Assembly (NCBI GenBank): GCA_001541255.1
Contig: LNQR01000032.1
Coordinates: 1 to 64,000, forward strand
From: Candidatus Magnetominusculus xianensis
GTDB lineage: Bacteria; Nitrospirota; Thermodesulfovibrionia; Thermodesulfovibrionales; Magnetobacteriaceae
Reading direction: 5' to 3'
DNA length: 64,000 nucleotides
In this document: positions 1 to 8,677 of the stretch, piece by piece
Layout: the number at the start of each line of letters is the position of its first letter
Numbering within the stretch: the stretch's first letter is position 1
Notes under the pieces: model-generated
Databases searched by the model: none
The model's input: only the letters and a program-made list of their open reading frames with translations
What the model was told of the DNA's origin: nothing
Made by a program: the position numbers and the translations under genes

Positions 1-57
1 GATGTGCTGATAATTGTAGCTTTAGGACTGCTCTCAACCTCTACCGTAAATTGTTAA
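1..57 (+). CDS. 3' end of an upstream gene (partial)
   Basis: The first 57 bases read open in frame 1 and end at TAA, giving a hydrophobic tail DVLIIVALGLLSTSTVNC. It looks like the last membrane segment of a protein that begins outside the window. With only 18 codons visible no family can be named, and the open frame could be chance. Confidence 0.3.
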   Translation, partial: DVLIIVALGLLSTSTVNC

Positions 58-101
58 GCAATTCCTGTACCGCACAGTATTGGGACAGCGTCAATTCTTT
101 A

Positions 102-131
102 TTGAAACATTGACAAACCTAATGATATAAT
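102..131 (+). promoter_or_regulatory. Candidate sigma-70 promoter, probably leaderless
   Basis: A perfect TATAAT lies at 126-131 with TTGAAA at 102-107, an 18-base spacer. The ATG at 138 is only seven bases past the -10 box, where transcription would start, and I see no ribosome binding site. A TTGACA at 110-115 is only 10 bases from the -10 box and is too close to pair with it. The leaderless reading is inference. Confidence 0.45.
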
Positions 132-137
132 ACAGCT

Positions 138-647
138 ATGCTAACTAGAGATTTCGATTTAACGGAAATAATCGATGGAGAAGAGGTTATGGGTCCAAGT
201 CCATTTGGGAGGCATCAGTACATAAGCAGCAATTTAAATGGTATTATATGGAATTATGTAAAAGCGAATGGTTTGGGAAAGGTGTTTTATTCACCTTTAG
301 ATATAATATTTGAGGAAGGGATCAACCGCCTTCAACCAGATATATTGTTTATCAAGAAAGAGAATATGACTATATTTCAGGACTGGATTAGAGGCGTACC
401 CGATATGGTTTGTGAGATTGTATCGCAAGGCACATTCAGAAAGGATACAGAAACTAAGAAAGCGATTTATGAAAAATATAAGGTGCCGGAGTATTGGATA
501 GTCCTTCCAGAGTTTCTAACTATCGAGATTTTCACGATGGAAAACGATAAATATAAACTAAATTCCGCTGCAGAGATTGAAGGTACAGTTACGTCAAAGG
601 TCATCGAAGGTCTGAAAGTCAATATCGAGGATATCTTCGAACGATAA
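138..647 (+). CDS. Uma2 family (DUF820-like) nuclease-fold protein
   Basis: This 169-residue protein has the Uma2 pattern: an N-terminal MGPSPFGRHQYISSNL segment, a central LQPDILFI strand with the acidic residue of a PD-(D/E)XK-like core, and GVPDMVCEIVSQGT followed by KYKVPEYWIV. Uma2 proteins have a restriction-endonuclease-like fold, occur in many copies in cyanobacteria and Nitrospirota, and have no established cellular role. It stands alone here between a partial gene and the sugar operon. No ribosome binding site is visible before the ATG. The family is clear; a nuclease activity is not shown by the sequence. Confidence 0.85.
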   Translation: MLTRDFDLTEIIDGEEVMGPSPFGRHQYISSNLNGIIWNYVKANGLGKVFYSPLDIIFEEGINRLQPDILFIKKENMTIFQDWIRGVPDMVCEIVSQGTFRKDTETKKAIYEKYKVPEYWIVLPEFLTIEIFTMENDKYKLNSAAEIEGTVTSKVIEGLKVNIEDIFER

Positions 648-785
648 GTCCATTCTCCAAGAGGCTGAGTTTAGTCGAAGGTCAACAAGTTCTCGTATAT
701 CCTGAGCCAATGTGTTTGCCCTGAGGCTTGAGCTATATGCAATATCAGAGGCAATTATGCTATTGTATGTAATGAGGCACGGCGA

Positions 786-1514
786 ATGATTGCAGCAATG
801 TTAATGGGAAGGAAGGGAAGCAAGGGCTTTCCCGGGAAGAATCTGCATCCGGTATTTGGCAAGCCGCTCTCCTATTATCCAATAAAGGCCGCCGCCGATA
901 CCCCTGAAATAGATAAGACATATATATCTACAGACGATGAACGGCTCATGGCCCTTGCAGAGGAAAACTCTGTCGGGGTAATTGTGCGCCCACCGGAGCT
1001 TTGCACTGATGCTGCCCTGGGTGAACACGTCTACAGGCATGCATATGGCGTTATCAGGGAACTTAACCAGGACAAAGATATAGAACTTGTAGTGCTGCTC
1101 ATGTGTAATGCCCCTACCGTAACCCCTGCCATTATTTCAGAGGGCATAAAGGTTCTGCGGGAAAATCCAGAGTATGACTCAGCAGTCAGCGTATCAAGGT
1201 ACAACATGTGGAGTCCGCTTCGCGCCAGAAAAATTGACGCAGACGGCCTGCTAAAACCCTTTGTCCCTTTTGAGACGTTTGGAGACCCGAAGACGCTGAA
1301 CTGTGACCGGGACTCTCAGGGTGATGTGTGGTTTGCCGACATGGGGGTTTCAATAGTACGCCCGCGGTGTCTGGAGAATCTCGATGACGGCCTCCTGCCG
1401 CAGAAGTGGATGGGACAGAAGATATATCCGCTTAAGCAGTGGGGCGGGTGTGACATCGACTACGAATGGCAAATCCCGATGGTAGTGTATTGGCTCAAAA
1501 AGCATGGCATATAA
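786..1514 (+). CDS. Cytidylyltransferase of the acylneuraminate (NeuA-like) family
   Basis: The N-terminus MIAAMLMGRKGSKGFPGKNL is the nucleotide-binding signature of CMP-sugar synthetases such as NeuA and KdsB, with the basic RKGSKGFPGKN loop that binds CTP phosphates. YISTDDE and VLLMCNAPT follow in the expected places, and the length of 242 residues fits the family. It should activate an acidic or nonulosonic sugar as a CMP derivative for surface glycans. It is the first gene of a tightly packed operon; the next gene starts inside its last codons (11-base overlap). The sugar substrate cannot be told from the sequence, and no sialic-acid synthase lies nearby. Confidence 0.85.
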   Translation: MIAAMLMGRKGSKGFPGKNLHPVFGKPLSYYPIKAAADTPEIDKTYISTDDERLMALAEENSVGVIVRPPELCTDAALGEHVYRHAYGVIRELNQDKDIELVVLLMCNAPTVTPAIISEGIKVLRENPEYDSAVSVSRYNMWSPLRARKIDADGLLKPFVPFETFGDPKTLNCDRDSQGDVWFADMGVSIVRPRCLENLDDGLLPQKWMGQKIYPLKQWGGCDIDYEWQIPMVVYWLKKHGI

Positions 1515-2445
1515 TAACAGGACACACAGCCATGTAGTTGTCACAGGCGGGGCGGGCTTTATAGGCTCACATATTGCTGAGGCATTGCTCAAAAGCGGCT
1601 GCCGCGTTACTGTACTTGATAATCTTCACACCGGCAAAGAGGAAAACATCCCCCAAGGGGCAGATTTTATTAATATCGACCTCGGGGCAAACCCGCACAT
1701 AAAGGGGATTAACTGCGACGCGGTGTTTCACCTGGCCGGGCAGTCTTCTGGGGAGGTCTCATTTGACGACCCCGAATATGACCTCAGAAGCCACGTGTTA
1801 AGCACGTTTTATATGCTGCGGTGGTGTAAGGAACACGGTGTTTCGCGGTTTCTCTACTCAAGTTCGATGAGCGTTTATGGCGACCCTGACACACTGCCCA
1901 TAAGCGAGGGGCATCCTTATAAACCGAAGACATTTTATGCGGCAGGCAAGGCAGGGGCGGAGGCGTATATAAATCTTTACAGCAGGCTTGGCATTAATAC
2001 CACGGTCTTTCGCCTGTTCAGCGTCTATGGCCCGGGGCAGAATCTTGATAACAAGATGCAGGGGATGTTGAGTATTTACCTGTCATATATGCTTGAGGGC
2101 AGACCGGTAATCGTCAAAGGTTCCTCCACACGCTATCGTGACTTTATAAGTGTTGACGATATAGTGGCTGCGTGGCTGCACGCTTATGAAAATCCAGTCT
2201 CATTCGGCAAGACATATAATCTTGGCACTGGGATTAAGACAACGGTTGGCGAACTTCTCAGTGAGTTAAAAGACGCGTTTAACTTACCTGAGTACCCAAT
2301 AGTGTTTGCCCAAAATACAGCCGGAGACCAATTCGGCACTGTGGCAGACATAAGCCTTATAAAAAGAGAGCTGAACTGGTACCCTGCCACAGACCTCAAG
2401 ACTGGCATTGCTCAAATGGTCAACTGGGCAAAGGGGCTTAAATAG
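1504..2445 (+). CDS. NAD-dependent epimerase/dehydratase (UDP-sugar epimerase type)
   Basis: This 313-residue extended short-chain dehydrogenase has the Rossmann nucleotide loop TGGAGFIGSHIAEALL near residue 15. The catalytic Ser is in LYSSSMSVYG and the catalytic Tyr/Lys in YAAGKAGAE, a YxxxK motif. FRLFSVYGPGQ is typical of UDP-glucose 4-epimerase and dTDP-glucose dehydratase relatives. It probably changes a nucleotide sugar used in the same surface-glycan pathway as the cytidylyltransferase it overlaps. Which epimerisation or dehydration it performs is not determinable. The start overlaps the previous gene by 11 bases, and the stop TAG shares a base with the GTG of the next gene, which points to translational coupling. 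Confidence 0.88.
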   Translation: MAYNNRTHSHVVVTGGAGFIGSHIAEALLKSGCRVTVLDNLHTGKEENIPQGADFINIDLGANPHIKGINCDAVFHLAGQSSGEVSFDDPEYDLRSHVLSTFYMLRWCKEHGVSRFLYSSSMSVYGDPDTLPISEGHPYKPKTFYAAGKAGAEAYINLYSRLGINTTVFRLFSVYGPGQNLDNKMQGMLSIYLSYMLEGRPVIVKGSSTRYRDFISVDDIVAAWLHAYENPVSFGKTYNLGTGIKTTVGELLSELKDAFNLPEYPIVFAQNTAGDQFGTVADISLIKRELNWYPATDLKTGIAQMVNWAKGLK

Positions 2446-3422
2446 TGGCGCAGCACTCAGGCGATACACTGCACCACGACATCTCAGGTGAGGACATCCT
2501 CGTTCGCGCTGATGAGAGATTCATGGAATACCGCAGGATGTGGGAGAATAATCCAATGACTCTTACCGCAGGCACATTCCCCGTACATCTTGATATTGAA
2601 ACCACCAGCACATGCAATCTCAGGTGTCCATTTTGCAAGACCACATACTCGCGGACTGACATAAACAACGGCTTTATGTCATGGGAGACGCTGAAAAAAA
2701 TAATGGATGAGGCAGGGGAGAACGGCCTCTACGCCTGTAAGTTTAACTTCAGGGGCGAACCGCTGCTCCATAAAGAGTTATGCCGGTTTATCAGATATGC
2801 AAAGGAAAAGGGCCTCGTCGATGTGTTTTTCAACACAAACGGCACACTCCTAACACCAGACAAGGCCGAGGCACTGATTGAAAGCGGCCTTGACAGGCTT
2901 ACGGTATCATTTGAAGGGTTTGAAAAGGAGCTGTACGAGAAAAACCGTGTAGGGGCAACATTTGAGGCAGTCGTAAAAAATATCGAAGCCTTGAGAGATT
3001 TAAAGATACGGCATGGCTCCAGGACGCCGAAGGTACGCATTCAGGCCGTGCTTATCCCTGAGCTGCGTGGCCGTCTTGATGAGTTCACCGCATTTTGGAG
3101 TGACAAGGCCGACCAGATATCATACAATGAAATGTTGGATAACGTACCAAACACAATTAAACCGGCGGTATCGCCGTGGATTTGTCCATTTCCCTATCAA
3201 AGATTAATGATAATGTGGGATGGGACAATAACCGCGTGCTATAATGACCACTACGGCAAATTGGCGGTTGGTAATGTCCACAATGTAACGATAAAAGAGG
3301 CATGGAAGTCATTGATGGAGCCGCTGAGAAAATTGCACAAAGCAGGCCGCGCGCACGAGGCCCAGGCATGTGCAGAGTGCCCTATGAGAATGAATGAGAT
3401 AAAAAAGCGCGGTGATGCGTGA
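2445..3422 (+). CDS. Radical SAM/SPASM domain protein
   Basis: A GTG start overlaps the stop of the epimerase. The radical SAM cluster motif is CNLRCPFC near residue 58, followed by the SAM-binding FNFRGEPLL segment. The C-terminal third carries further cysteines (WICPFPYQ, TACYND, CAECP) of a SPASM/twitch-like auxiliary cluster domain. The 325-residue length fits. Related proteins are common in O-antigen and surface-glycan loci, where their substrates are mostly unknown. The position between an epimerase and a sugar isomerase suggests a sugar-modifying role, but peptide modification cannot be excluded. Confidence 0.85.
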   Translation: MAQHSGDTLHHDISGEDILVRADERFMEYRRMWENNPMTLTAGTFPVHLDIETTSTCNLRCPFCKTTYSRTDINNGFMSWETLKKIMDEAGENGLYACKFNFRGEPLLHKELCRFIRYAKEKGLVDVFFNTNGTLLTPDKAEALIESGLDRLTVSFEGFEKELYEKNRVGATFEAVVKNIEALRDLKIRHGSRTPKVRIQAVLIPELRGRLDEFTAFWSDKADQISYNEMLDNVPNTIKPAVSPWICPFPYQRLMIMWDGTITACYNDHYGKLAVGNVHNVTIKEAWKSLMEPLRKLHKAGRAHEAQACAECPMRMNEIKKRGDA

Positions 3423-3769
3423 TTACTGAAGAATGTACAACGCCCGTGACTGACCCCATAGTGGTAGATTTTTTGCGGGGCATAAAAACACTTAAAGGTC
3501 AGATAAAGGAAATATATCTGTTCGGTTCACGAACCCGCATGGATTGGCTGCCTGACTCAGACTATGATATATTGATTGTTGTTGATAAAAAAGACAGGTT
3601 AATGAAAGATAAACTCTATGACTCTGTGATGGACATATTATTAGAAACAGGCAAATTGGTATCGCTGAAGATATTTCAAACAAACGAATATATGAGATTA
3701 AAGTCAATTCCAACGCCGTTCATGGAAAATGTTATGAGAGAAGGTATCAGGCTTGAAATACCCGGATAA
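3419..3769 (+). CDS. MNT-type nucleotidyltransferase domain protein
   Basis: This 116-residue protein has the minimal nucleotidyltransferase signature: GSRTRMDW followed by DSDYDILIVV, the GS...DxD metal-binding motif of the pol-beta superfamily. MNT proteins usually pair with a HEPN-domain partner as an antitoxin that modifies the toxin. No HEPN gene is adjacent here; the next gene is a sugar isomerase. Its GTG start overlaps the preceding radical SAM gene by four bases, so it sits inside the sugar operon. Possible roles are an orphan antitoxin or a small nucleotidyltransferase recruited to the pathway; I cannot decide. Confidence 0.8.
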   Translation: MITEECTTPVTDPIVVDFLRGIKTLKGQIKEIYLFGSRTRMDWLPDSDYDILIVVDKKDRLMKDKLYDSVMDILLETGKLVSLKIFQTNEYMRLKSIPTPFMENVMREGIRLEIPG

Positions 3770-3782
3770 AAACAACAATAAG

Positions 3783-4601
3783 ATGAAACTGGCCGTATCA
3801 AATGTCGCATGGTACCCTAAGCAGCTTGAGAGCCTTGTCACGCTCATGAGGTTGCTCGACTGCGACGGTATCGAATTAGCGACAAGTATGATTTGGGATG
3901 AACCCGTTGATTCGTCAAGGGACGACAGGCTTCTGGTGCGGCGTCAAATCGAAGACAACGGGCTTAAGGTAACAGGTCTGCAAGCCCTGCTTTACACGCG
4001 GCGTGAGCTGACGATTTTTGGCGGTGGCAGGAGCAGCGCAATTGACTATTTAACAAAAATGATGGACCTGTGCCGTGACCTCGGTGGCGAGGTGATGGTG
4101 TTCGGCTCCCCTGCAAACCGTAAGATTGAGGGATTAAACTCAGACGAAGCGATGGCGGTGGCCGTAGATTTTTTTCACGAACTTGGCACATTGGCCGGTG
4201 ACCGGGGCGTATACTTCTGCATCGAGCCGCTTGGAAAGACCGAGACGAATTTCATCAACACAGTCCTTGACGCTGATGAGTTAATTAAAAAGGCTGGAAA
4301 CCCCGCAGGACTTGGCCTGCATGTAGACATAAAGGCGCTCATAGACGAAGCAGAGATAAATGCCCCGTATATCACCGATGCCTTTTCACGAGCCAAACAC
4401 GTACACGTAAACGACCCTGAGCTTATGCCACCGGGAAGCATGGGATTTGACAGTGCCCACAAAATAGTAAATGAAAAAATAAAGGCAAGCGGCTACAGCC
4501 GCTACATATCAATAGAGATGAGAAGACAGGAACCAGACCCAGAGGCCGCCATCAGGCAGGCCGTCAAATACGTTAGAGCAGCTTATTTCGGGGGACTATG
4601 A
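3783..4601 (+). CDS. Sugar phosphate isomerase/epimerase (TIM barrel, AP-endonuclease-2 fold)
   Basis: The protein shows the xylose-isomerase-like TIM barrel pattern: MKLAVSNVAW at the N-terminus, CDGIEL, FCIEPLGKTE with a metal-binding Glu, GLHVDIKA, KHVHVNDPE and YISIEMRR, which give the usual Glu/Asp/His metal ligands. It should isomerise or epimerise a sugar or inositol-type substrate. I choose the ATG at 3783 because the protein core starts there. A TTG at 3753 in the same frame has a good GAGAGAAGG Shine-Dalgarno seven bases upstream and would overlap the nucleotidyltransferase gene, adding ten residues. The 3' end overlaps the next ATG by four bases. Confidence 0.82.
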   Translation: MKLAVSNVAWYPKQLESLVTLMRLLDCDGIELATSMIWDEPVDSSRDDRLLVRRQIEDNGLKVTGLQALLYTRRELTIFGGGRSSAIDYLTKMMDLCRDLGGEVMVFGSPANRKIEGLNSDEAMAVAVDFFHELGTLAGDRGVYFCIEPLGKTETNFINTVLDADELIKKAGNPAGLGLHVDIKALIDEAEINAPYITDAFSRAKHVHVNDPELMPPGSMGFDSAHKIVNEKIKASGYSRYISIEMRRQEPDPEAAIRQAVKYVRAAYFGGL

Positions 4602-5671
4602 TTAAACCCAAACCACTGATTGCGGAAGTTATCAGAATACATGAAAAAGAGCCTTCGCGCTACTACAAGGTGCGCCTTGACAGGAGCGAGCGCACACGCC
4701 CATTCTCGGACGAATTTATAAGCCGTATTCGGGCGCGTTTAGACAGCGAGTGGCTTAATACTTATCCCGAACCGGAGCCGGTGTATGAAAAGTGCGCCGC
4801 GTTTTTGGGGCAGCCGCGTGGACGTATTCTCTTTAACAGCGGCTCAGACCAGAGCATTAAATCTATTTTTGAGACATATATCGAAGCCGATGACACGATT
4901 CTCATGCATCGTCCCGGGTATGCGATGTTTCCCGTATATGCAAAGATGTTTGGGGCCGAGGCCATATATCAGGATTTCGACTCAGACCTGGATTTTGACT
5001 ATGAAGGATACATAAACAGAATCGACAGCAATCTGCGCATGGCTGTGCTGGAAAATCCAAACGGTTTTATAGGGGTGGCGCCGCCAGAAGAGTTACTAAG
5101 AGAATTCGTAAGAAAATGTGAAGCAACCGGAGTTATATGTGTTGTTGACGAGGCGTATTTTTTCTTTCACGACATTACGGCGGCTGATATGATTCAAACC
5201 CATGAAAATCTGATTGTGGTGAGGACTTTTTCAAAGGCGATGGGGCTTGCCGGGCTTCGGGCCGGGTATCTGCTGTCGCAGGAGGAAAACATTAACTCGC
5301 TCTATAAGGTAAAACCCATGCACGAGCTAAACGGGATTGCCCTGTTGTTGATAGATGAGCTATTAGACCATACGGAGGAGATTTTTTCCTTTACCAAAGA
5401 GACACGCTATTGCCTTCAATATCTGAAGGATAAATTTGCCGAACTGGGCATAGAAACCAGCAAGAGCGTGGCCAACTTTCTGGCAGCACGCTTTGGGGCG
5501 CATTTCTCAGGCGAACAGATGAGCCTCAAACTCAGAGACAAGGGAGTCCTGCTGAGACGCCCCTTCAGAGAGGAACACCTCAGGCAGTGGACAAGGATAG
5601 GCACCGCACCTGTTGAAAAACTGGATGCTGTACTTGAAATGTCTAAAGAGCTGCTGCTGGCGTCACATTGA
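4598..5671 (+). CDS. Pyridoxal-phosphate aminotransferase, class I/II (HisC-like)
   Basis: This 357-residue fold-type I aminotransferase resembles histidinol-phosphate aminotransferases. The PLP phosphate loop is FNSGSDQSIKSIF, the pyridine ring-binding NPNGFIG segment lies near residue 153, the Asp that holds the pyridine nitrogen is in VVDEAYFFF, and the Schiff-base Lys is in RTFSKAMGLAGLRAGY. The active-site Arg lies in the C-terminal RIGTAP region. It overlaps the isomerase by four bases, and no histidine-pathway gene is near, so it more likely aminates a surface-glycan precursor than makes histidine. That substrate assignment is inference. Confidence 0.82.
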   Translation: MIKPKPLIAEVIRIHEKEPSRYYKVRLDRSERTRPFSDEFISRIRARLDSEWLNTYPEPEPVYEKCAAFLGQPRGRILFNSGSDQSIKSIFETYIEADDTILMHRPGYAMFPVYAKMFGAEAIYQDFDSDLDFDYEGYINRIDSNLRMAVLENPNGFIGVAPPEELLREFVRKCEATGVICVVDEAYFFFHDITAADMIQTHENLIVVRTFSKAMGLAGLRAGYLLSQEENINSLYKVKPMHELNGIALLLIDELLDHTEEIFSFTKETRYCLQYLKDKFAELGIETSKSVANFLAARFGAHFSGEQMSLKLRDKGVLLRRPFREEHLRQWTRIGTAPVEKLDAVLEMSKELLLASH

Positions 5672-5702
5672 AAACAATACCGGCAACCTGCTGACAGCCC
5701 AC

Positions 5703-7643
5703 GTGAATACATTACTTATATATGACTCATACAGCGGTAAGTTAGGCAGCATTGTAAAGGCCGATAAGGTATTTCTGTTTTCATTAACATCTAAGAAACA
5801 TGTATCAGATTCATATATACGCCTGTTACAGGCCATTGGGTGCACCTTTGAAATCATAGACTCATCTAAGGCTATCAATGAATCGGCCCTCAGTATGAGA
5901 GATATGTATATACGGTTAATAGCAAAACTGCCAGTCAAAGTTAAAAACAAAGGCAGTGACTTAAAAGAGATTTTTGCCGTCGGGCAGCATGCGTCTTTAT
6001 GGTGGTTCAGCCTTGTTGCAGAGAAAAACACACACAAGTCCGACACCCTGACAAGGCTTTCCCAGCTTGACGCGATAACTGAAGCCATAAAGCGCTATAA
6101 CATAAATAAAATCATAATAACATGCAGCTCATCCAGACTCAAGAGCGCACTAACCGGTTATGCAAGTGAAAAGAACATCCTCATTGATAATTCAAATAAG
6201 CATCATAACAACACAGCAGCCAAAGCTAAAAGCATAATAAAACAGATAACAGGGATTCTCTATTACTTCATTTACAGCCTCTACACTTCGATGACTATGA
6301 AGAGGGAATTTGCAAGCGTTCAAAGAGAACCTGTTGATGACAACGCCCTGATGCTGCTAACTTACTACCCGAATATCGACATAGCACAAGCAAAAAAAGG
6401 CATCTTCGCAGACAAGAACTATATGAAGCTGCAAACAATGCTGACAGCAGCAGGCAGCGCCATTACATGGATAGCCCTATATGTTGAAAGCAACGCAATC
6501 ACGAAAGAGGAAGCCATACGTTCAGCAAAGACGTTTATAAAAAATGGCAGCCGTATATATTTCCTTGATGAGTTCAACTCATTGTGGACTCATCTCAGCT
6601 CATTGGTAACAATGTTTTTCAGCGCACTGAAGTTTATCCTGCTGGAGAAGAACATTAAGGCGGCGCACGTTATCAAGGATTACAACATGTATGCTTTGGT
6701 CAAAGATGACTGGTATAGCTCCTTTATGGGCATAGCCGGATACCAGGGCCTTGTGTACTATAAGACATTTAAGAGGCTTTTATCTACAATTAAGGCAAGA
6801 AAATACCTCTACCTGCTTGAGCATCAGGCGTGGGAGAAGGCATTTATCTCAGCAAAGAAGGCGCTTGGGCTTACACCACCGGTTTTAGGCTCACAATCCG
6901 GCACGGTGTCGCAAATGCTGCTGAATTTCTTTAATGACCCATCAGAGATACGCGACACGGGCCGGTATTCATTACCCAAGCCCGACATTATTATATGCAA
7001 CGGGCAGCATCCATACAGCTTTATGCTGGGGTCCGGCTGGCCACAGGAGAAACTGTATATAGCTGAGGCTGTACGATATTCTTATTTAATCAAATATCTT
7101 GAGGCTGAGTTTATCAGGACAGAAAAAATTGTGCTGCTGGCCTGTTCTATCAGCATATATGAAAGCAGTTCGATGTTAAATGTCCTATATGAGGCGCTAA
7201 ACAATGAACCCGGCATTGAAGTATGGATAAAGCCTCACCCATTTTTACAGATAGAGAAACTGTTTCAGTACTCAGGGATAGAAATGAAAAGCTGTTCTTT
7301 TAAGATAATAAATGAACCAATAGGGACGCTTCTTCAGCGCGCCCGGGTAGTAGTGGTTGGGGAGTCAAGCGTTTGTATCGAGGCCATAGCCTTTGGCTGT
7401 GATGTGTTTATTGTAAATTCCCCGGAGTGGATAAGCATGTCACCCCTGACAAAGACCAGGGCTTCTATGATTAACACGGTTTCATCGGCAGATGAACTAA
7501 AGCGTCAAGCCGTCAGAATATTCATGGAACAACATGACACGCTCCGGCATAGGACAGAGGCAAAGAGGATAATAAACGAGTTTTTCTATTTCAGCGAGCC
7601 GGTTGACAGCGTTCAAAGATTTTTTGATTTAGTAAATAAGTGA
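5703..7643 (+). CDS. Surface carbohydrate biosynthesis protein (TIGR04326-like, GT-B fold)
   Basis: This large protein of about 646 residues begins NTLLIYDSYSGKLGS and has GT-B-like features in its second half: EVWIKPHPF, then VVVGESSVCIEAIAFGCDVFIVNSPEW, the pattern by which GT-B transferases bind the sugar nucleotide. Its organisation recalls the TIGR04326 surface-carbohydrate family first noted in Leptospira. It closes the sugar operon. The frame is open back to an ATG at 5613, but that would overlap the aminotransferase by 59 bases with an unlikely Cys/Trp-rich leader. A GTG at 5703 gives a cleaner start. No strong Shine-Dalgarno marks either. The acceptor is unknown. Confidence 0.65.
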   Translation: MNTLLIYDSYSGKLGSIVKADKVFLFSLTSKKHVSDSYIRLLQAIGCTFEIIDSSKAINESALSMRDMYIRLIAKLPVKVKNKGSDLKEIFAVGQHASLWWFSLVAEKNTHKSDTLTRLSQLDAITEAIKRYNINKIIITCSSSRLKSALTGYASEKNILIDNSNKHHNNTAAKAKSIIKQITGILYYFIYSLYTSMTMKREFASVQREPVDDNALMLLTYYPNIDIAQAKKGIFADKNYMKLQTMLTAAGSAITWIALYVESNAITKEEAIRSAKTFIKNGSRIYFLDEFNSLWTHLSSLVTMFFSALKFILLEKNIKAAHVIKDYNMYALVKDDWYSSFMGIAGYQGLVYYKTFKRLLSTIKARKYLYLLEHQAWEKAFISAKKALGLTPPVLGSQSGTVSQMLLNFFNDPSEIRDTGRYSLPKPDIIICNGQHPYSFMLGSGWPQEKLYIAEAVRYSYLIKYLEAEFIRTEKIVLLACSISIYESSSMLNVLYEALNNEPGIEVWIKPHPFLQIEKLFQYSGIEMKSCSFKIINEPIGTLLQRARVVVVGESSVCIEAIAFGCDVFIVNSPEWISMSPLTKTRASMINTVSSADELKRQAVRIFMEQHDTLRHRTEAKRIINEFFYFSEPVDSVQRFFDLVNK

Positions 7644-7816
7644 CAGTGCCCGGCAGGGGCAAGCCTGTAGTGTCTCAATTTGATTGTTTTACCCTATAAG
7701 ACGTTACGGGTAACTCCGGAAGCAGGAATCTCAAGTGGCATTGAGGAAAATATAAAGTTACTGTTATTATATTATATGTCAACAATGTATCCAAAAGTTG
7801 TAGCGCAGGGTGTTTA

Positions 7817-8677
7817 TTGAGTAACTATAAGCAGCACTATAAGGATAATTTCAAGCAACTGCTCCGAGAGCTGACAGAAACATTAAGTGGTCATGTTGCT
7901 ACTGATGATAGACAATGGACTATAAAGGGTTTCATTGATGTTTTTCGCAATGTGTACACGATTTCTGCAGATACGAAAATTGTCTCTAAGATTCTTGAAA
8001 TCCATCTTTTCCCTGTATTGCTAAAATTCGCACAAAAACACAATTATATTATAGTTCTTGCCGACCACCAAAACTACTATCCCGACCTGTCTTTTGTTTC
8101 AACTCGAGACGAGTCTATAAAATTTGCGGTTGACATAAAAACGACATACCGTCTACCCAATAAGCCTGGCTTTTGTAATGGTTTTACACTTGGCTCACAC
8201 GGAAGTTATTTTATTGAACGCGATAAGAAAAAGAATATTCAATATTCTTATAATCAATATTGTGGACATTTCTGTATAGGGATAATCTACACAAGAGCAA
8301 ATATAAGAGATATTGACGAAACAACAATCCAAAAGGTTGAACAACTCCAATCTATTACCTCCGTTATTCGCGATTTTGAGTTCTTTGCATGTGAAAAATG
8401 GGAAATCGCAAGTGATTCTCAAGGGAGTGGAAACACTGCCAATATTGGTAGTATTGTTCGTATTAAAGATATTCTCTCTGGCAATGGGGTTTTGAAGAAC
8501 CTTGGGGAAGAATGGTTTGATGAGTACTGGATGAATTATGGGAAGATAATGATAACAACTGAAACTGGCAAAACAAAAAAGATTACTAAACTGAATGAGT
8601 TTTTGGTATTTAAAGGCAAAGACCCAACCCTTGCATATCCGTGCATTAGGTCTAAGGCTGAAACGCATGATAAATAA
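7817..8677 (+). CDS. Type II restriction endonuclease, EcoRV family
   Basis: The protein aligns by eye with EcoRV. It has YPD at residue 90 and AVDIKTTY with D106 and K108, the same 16-residue spacing as EcoRV D74, D90 and K92; a Glu at 61 matches E45. EcoRV's base-reading R-loop GSGNTTNIGSI is GSGNTANIGSI here, and the minor-groove Q-loop region is HQNYYPD against QQNHYPD. It should cut double-stranded DNA, probably at GATATC, as a homodimer needing Mg2+; the recognition site is inference from the R-loop. At 286 residues it is somewhat longer than EcoRV. The TTG start follows CAGGG. It overlaps the methyltransferase gene by 11 bases, in the same direction, whereas the E. coli EcoRV genes are divergent. 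Confidence 0.9.
   Translation: MSNYKQHYKDNFKQLLRELTETLSGHVATDDRQWTIKGFIDVFRNVYTISADTKIVSKILEIHLFPVLLKFAQKHNYIIVLADHQNYYPDLSFVSTRDESIKFAVDIKTTYRLPNKPGFCNGFTLGSHGSYFIERDKKKNIQYSYNQYCGHFCIGIIYTRANIRDIDETTIQKVEQLQSITSVIRDFEFFACEKWEIASDSQGSGNTANIGSIVRIKDILSGNGVLKNLGEEWFDEYWMNYGKIMITTETGKTKKITKLNEFLVFKGKDPTLAYPCIRSKAETHDK

Noticed and set aside
5613..5702. Upstream extension of the surface-carbohydrate protein from ATG 5613
   Set aside because: It lies inside the aminotransferase 3' end and encodes an implausible Cys/Trp-rich leader; GTG 5703 fits better.
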